A stretch of 14,663 bases of DNA from Bacteroidales bacterium UBA1208 (GTDB lineage Bacteria; Bacteroidota; Bacteroidia; Bacteroidales; P3), in contig DBXQ01000071.1 of assembly GCA_002309955.1 (NCBI GenBank), positions 16,636 to 31,298 on the forward strand, read 5' to 3'. The notes below the pieces were generated by a model, which was given only the letters and a program-made list of their open reading frames with translations, made no database searches and was not told the DNA's origin. Below are positions 13,512 through 14,663 of this stretch, in pieces. Within the stretch, counting starts at the first letter, position 1, and every line of letters starts with the position of its first letter. Both the position numbers and the translations under genes were made by a program.

Positions 13512-13988
13512 TTAGTCCATGACCCCCATCATTCTTTTCAGTCTTTCTTTTGCCCTCACTAATCTCACGCTCACGTTCTTCTCTGTCATCTCCAGCCGCT
13601 CTGCGATTTCTTTGTAGCTGTATCCTTCCAGCTGCAGGCGTACAATTGAACGGTCGGGTTCCTCCAGCTGACCTATTTGTTCGTACAAATCTTGAATGAG
13701 GCTACGATCCTCGTCAACCTCATCGTAGTACTCGGGCAAAGCCTCGGTATCCTCAATGTGGCGCAAAGCATCAATCACGGCATTACGGGCTATCTTCCAC
13801 GTCAGCGCTGCTTGTTGTACACTTCCCAACGCCAGCAGACGCTCACGGTTGCGCCACAGAGCAATCGCTGCCTCTTGAATGAGGTCTTCCGTATCCAACC
13901 CTCTATGCCGAAAGTGGCTACAGAGGGTGAATAACAGACCGCGATAGCGATGCAACAGTTCTTCAAATGGATCTATTTTTTGACTCAT
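13512..13988 (-). CDS. ECF-family RNA polymerase sigma factor (second)
   Basis: This 158-aa sigma factor starts at ATG 13988 (MSQKIDPFEELL); an in-frame TTG at 14018 would place the start inside the promoter and is rejected. Region 2 (~8-76) includes DTEDLIQEAAIALWRN (32-47) and ALTWKIARNAVIDALR (61-76). An acidic linker (ALPEYYDEVDED, 83-94) joins region 4 (~100-154), which has RSIVRLQLEGYSYKEIAERL (113-132) followed by a helix with TEKNVSVRLVRAKERL. It differs clearly from the other sigma factor in this window in linker and region 2, so it is not a recent duplicate. It heads an operon with a one-TM protein and two lipoproteins, so an envelope-linked stimulus is likely. Confidence 0.93.
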   Translation of the reverse strand: MSQKIDPFEELLHRYRGLLFTLCSHFRHRGLDTEDLIQEAAIALWRNRERLLALGSVQQAALTWKIARNAVIDALRHIEDTEALPEYYDEVDEDRSLIQDLYEQIGQLEEPDRSIVRLQLEGYSYKEIAERLEMTEKNVSVRLVRAKERLKRMMGVMD

Positions 13989-14006
13989 TGTTTCTATTCT
14001 CCTATA

Positions 14007-14036
14007 AAAACGTAACAACTTTGCAAAAAACTACAA
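14007..14036 (-). promoter_or_regulatory. Candidate proximal promoter of the second sigma operon
   Basis: On the minus strand TTG (14036-14034), a 19-base spacer and TACGTTTT (14014-14007) fit the Bacteroidota promoter with one mismatch in the -7 box. Transcription would begin near 14000, leaving a very short leader before ATG 13988. Confidence 0.5.
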
Positions 14037-14138
14037 CAGCCTTACATTTTTCAAAAAAAAAATGCCACCATGAGATGAATGAAGTTACATCTTGTTGATC
14101 CGAACAATGTTTTCATAACGATATGGTGTAATATCTAC

Positions 14139-14156
14139 TGTAACAGATGTAACAGA
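14139..14156. repeat. Tandem 9-base duplication TGTAACAGA x2
   Basis: TGTAACAGA at 14139-14147 is immediately repeated at 14148-14156, lying between the two candidate promoters of the second sigma operon. It could be a direct-repeat binding site or chance in AT-rich DNA. Confidence 0.4.
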
Positions 14157-14224
14157 GAATCCATTTTTTGTTCCACATATGATTTGTAGAGTCTAACACC
14201 TTATGAGAATGGTCACTCAAAATG

Positions 14225-14252
14225 CAAAGATACAAAAAAAATAAAAATGCAA
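14225..14252 (-). promoter_or_regulatory. Candidate distal promoter upstream of the second sigma operon
   Basis: On the minus strand TATCTTTG (14232-14225, followed by CA) is an exact match to the -7 consensus, with TTG (14252-14250) 17 bases upstream, slightly closer than usual. It lies about 70 bases past the rRNA terminator and would give a ~230-nt leader for the sigma gene. Confidence 0.45.
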
Positions 14253-14323
14253 GAAAAATAGTGTAACTGACACAACGATTAGCAGGACTATCAAATCTAT
14301 CGTATCTATCGAATCCATAAAAC

Positions 14324-14355
14324 AAAAAGAGGGAGCCTCTTTCGGGACTCCCTCT
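14324..14355 (-). terminator. Rho-independent terminator of the rRNA operon
   Basis: AGAGGGAG (14328-14335) and CTCCCTCT (14348-14355) form an 8-bp stem that can extend inward to a GAAA tetraloop. On the minus strand it is followed by TTTTG. It starts about 10 bases past the 3' end of the 5S rRNA. Confidence 0.88.
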
Positions 14356-14364
14356 GTAGAAGAT

Positions 14365-14473
<109 letters not shown>

Positions 14474-14514
14474 ATGTTCCTTTCGGCACATTGGCCCAAG
14501 ACATACGGGAATCC

Positions 14515-14663
14515 AACGGAAAGTCTTCGGGTTATTAGTACCGCTCGGCTTTGACATCGCTGCCTTTACACCTGCGGCCTATCAAGGTCGTAGTCTTCGA
14601 CCACCCTGTGACGAAGTCTCATCTTGGGGCCGGCTTCGCACTTAGATGCTTTCAGCGCTTATC
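14515..14663 (-). rRNA. rrl: 23S ribosomal RNA, 3' end (partial; rest beyond the window)
   Basis: On the minus strand the sequence from the window edge (GATAAGCGCTGAAAGCATCTA, continuing as AAGTGCGAAGCC, GATGAGACTT, CGTAGACCTTGATAGG-like and CGAGCGGTACTAATAACCCG) matches the highly conserved domain VI/3' end of bacterial 23S rRNA. Only ~150 bases are present. The exact 3' end near 14515 is estimated. The order 23S-5S on the minus strand is the usual rrn arrangement. Confidence 0.95.

Larger units (their letters stand above)
13989..14323. other. Intergenic region between second sigma operon and rRNA terminator
   Basis: These 335 AT-rich bases contain two candidate minus-strand promoters (14007-14036 and 14225-14252), a tandem TGTAACAGA duplication (14139-14156), and poly-A/T tracts. 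No convincing gene is present. A 21-codon minus-strand frame (14113-14178) was seen but lacks support. Confidence 0.65.

Noticed and set aside
14113..14178. 21-codon minus-strand frame rich in Tyr, Trp and Cys upstream of the second sigma gene
   Set aside because: It has no ribosome binding signal and its composition follows from AT-rich repeats; nothing supports translation.

Overview
The window comes from a Bacteroidota chromosome, most likely order Bacteroidales. The evidence is: a secreted C10 peptidase ending in a type IX secretion (T9SS)-type sorting domain; a fimbrillin-like lipoprotein; many Bacteroidales-style lipoprotein signals; promoters of the TTG-N19-TAnnTTTG type; AT-rich spacers between genes of moderate GC; and a minus-strand 23S-5S rRNA end at the right edge. 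Genus cannot be decided from the sequence alone.

Layout, left to right. (1) 2-358 (+) is the 3' end of a small multi-pass membrane protein. It faces a perfect 15-bp bidirectional terminator at 461-494. (2) 512-5557 (-) is a three-gene unit read right to left: T9SS-type C10 (streptopain-like) cysteine peptidase, an unrecognised 65-aa protein, and a fimbrillin/GLUG surface lipoprotein. (3) 5558-5899 is the divergent promoter region. Its plus-strand side has a good Bacteroidota promoter and a ~145-nt leader with a possible nested hairpin and amber-terminated mini-ORFs in one frame. (4) 5900-6742 (+) is a classical short-chain dehydrogenase/reductase (SDR), meeting the next operon tail to tail with no spacer. 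(5) 6743-9869 (-) is a five-gene ECF-sigma operon: a DUF6249-like membrane protein, the sigma factor, a two-TM candidate anti-sigma protein, a lipoprotein and a secreted protein, with three 4-nt ATGA overlaps. (6) 10033-11088 (-) is a secreted YARHG-domain protein. (7) 11312-11893 (-) is a lone lipoprotein with its own terminator. (8) 12006-13988 (-) is a second ECF-sigma operon: sigma factor, one-TM protein and two lipoproteins. (9) 14324-14663 (-) holds the rRNA operon terminator, 5S rRNA and the 3' end of 23S rRNA.

The common theme is the cell envelope. Two separate ECF sigma switches each sit at the head of a short run of inner-membrane, lipoprotein and secreted products. Beside them is a surface proteolysis/adhesion operon. 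Most exported products have no recognisable enzymatic domain. The strand composition also changes: the plus strand is G-rich from about 0.5 to 11.5 kb and C-rich from about 12 kb onward, although nearly all genes on both sides are on the minus strand.

The items most worth following up are the C10 peptidase/65-aa/fimbrillin-GLUG operon, the two sigma operons with uncharacterised exported cargo, the skew break, and the structured SDR leader. No CRISPR array, tRNA, transposase, integrase or phage gene was seen.
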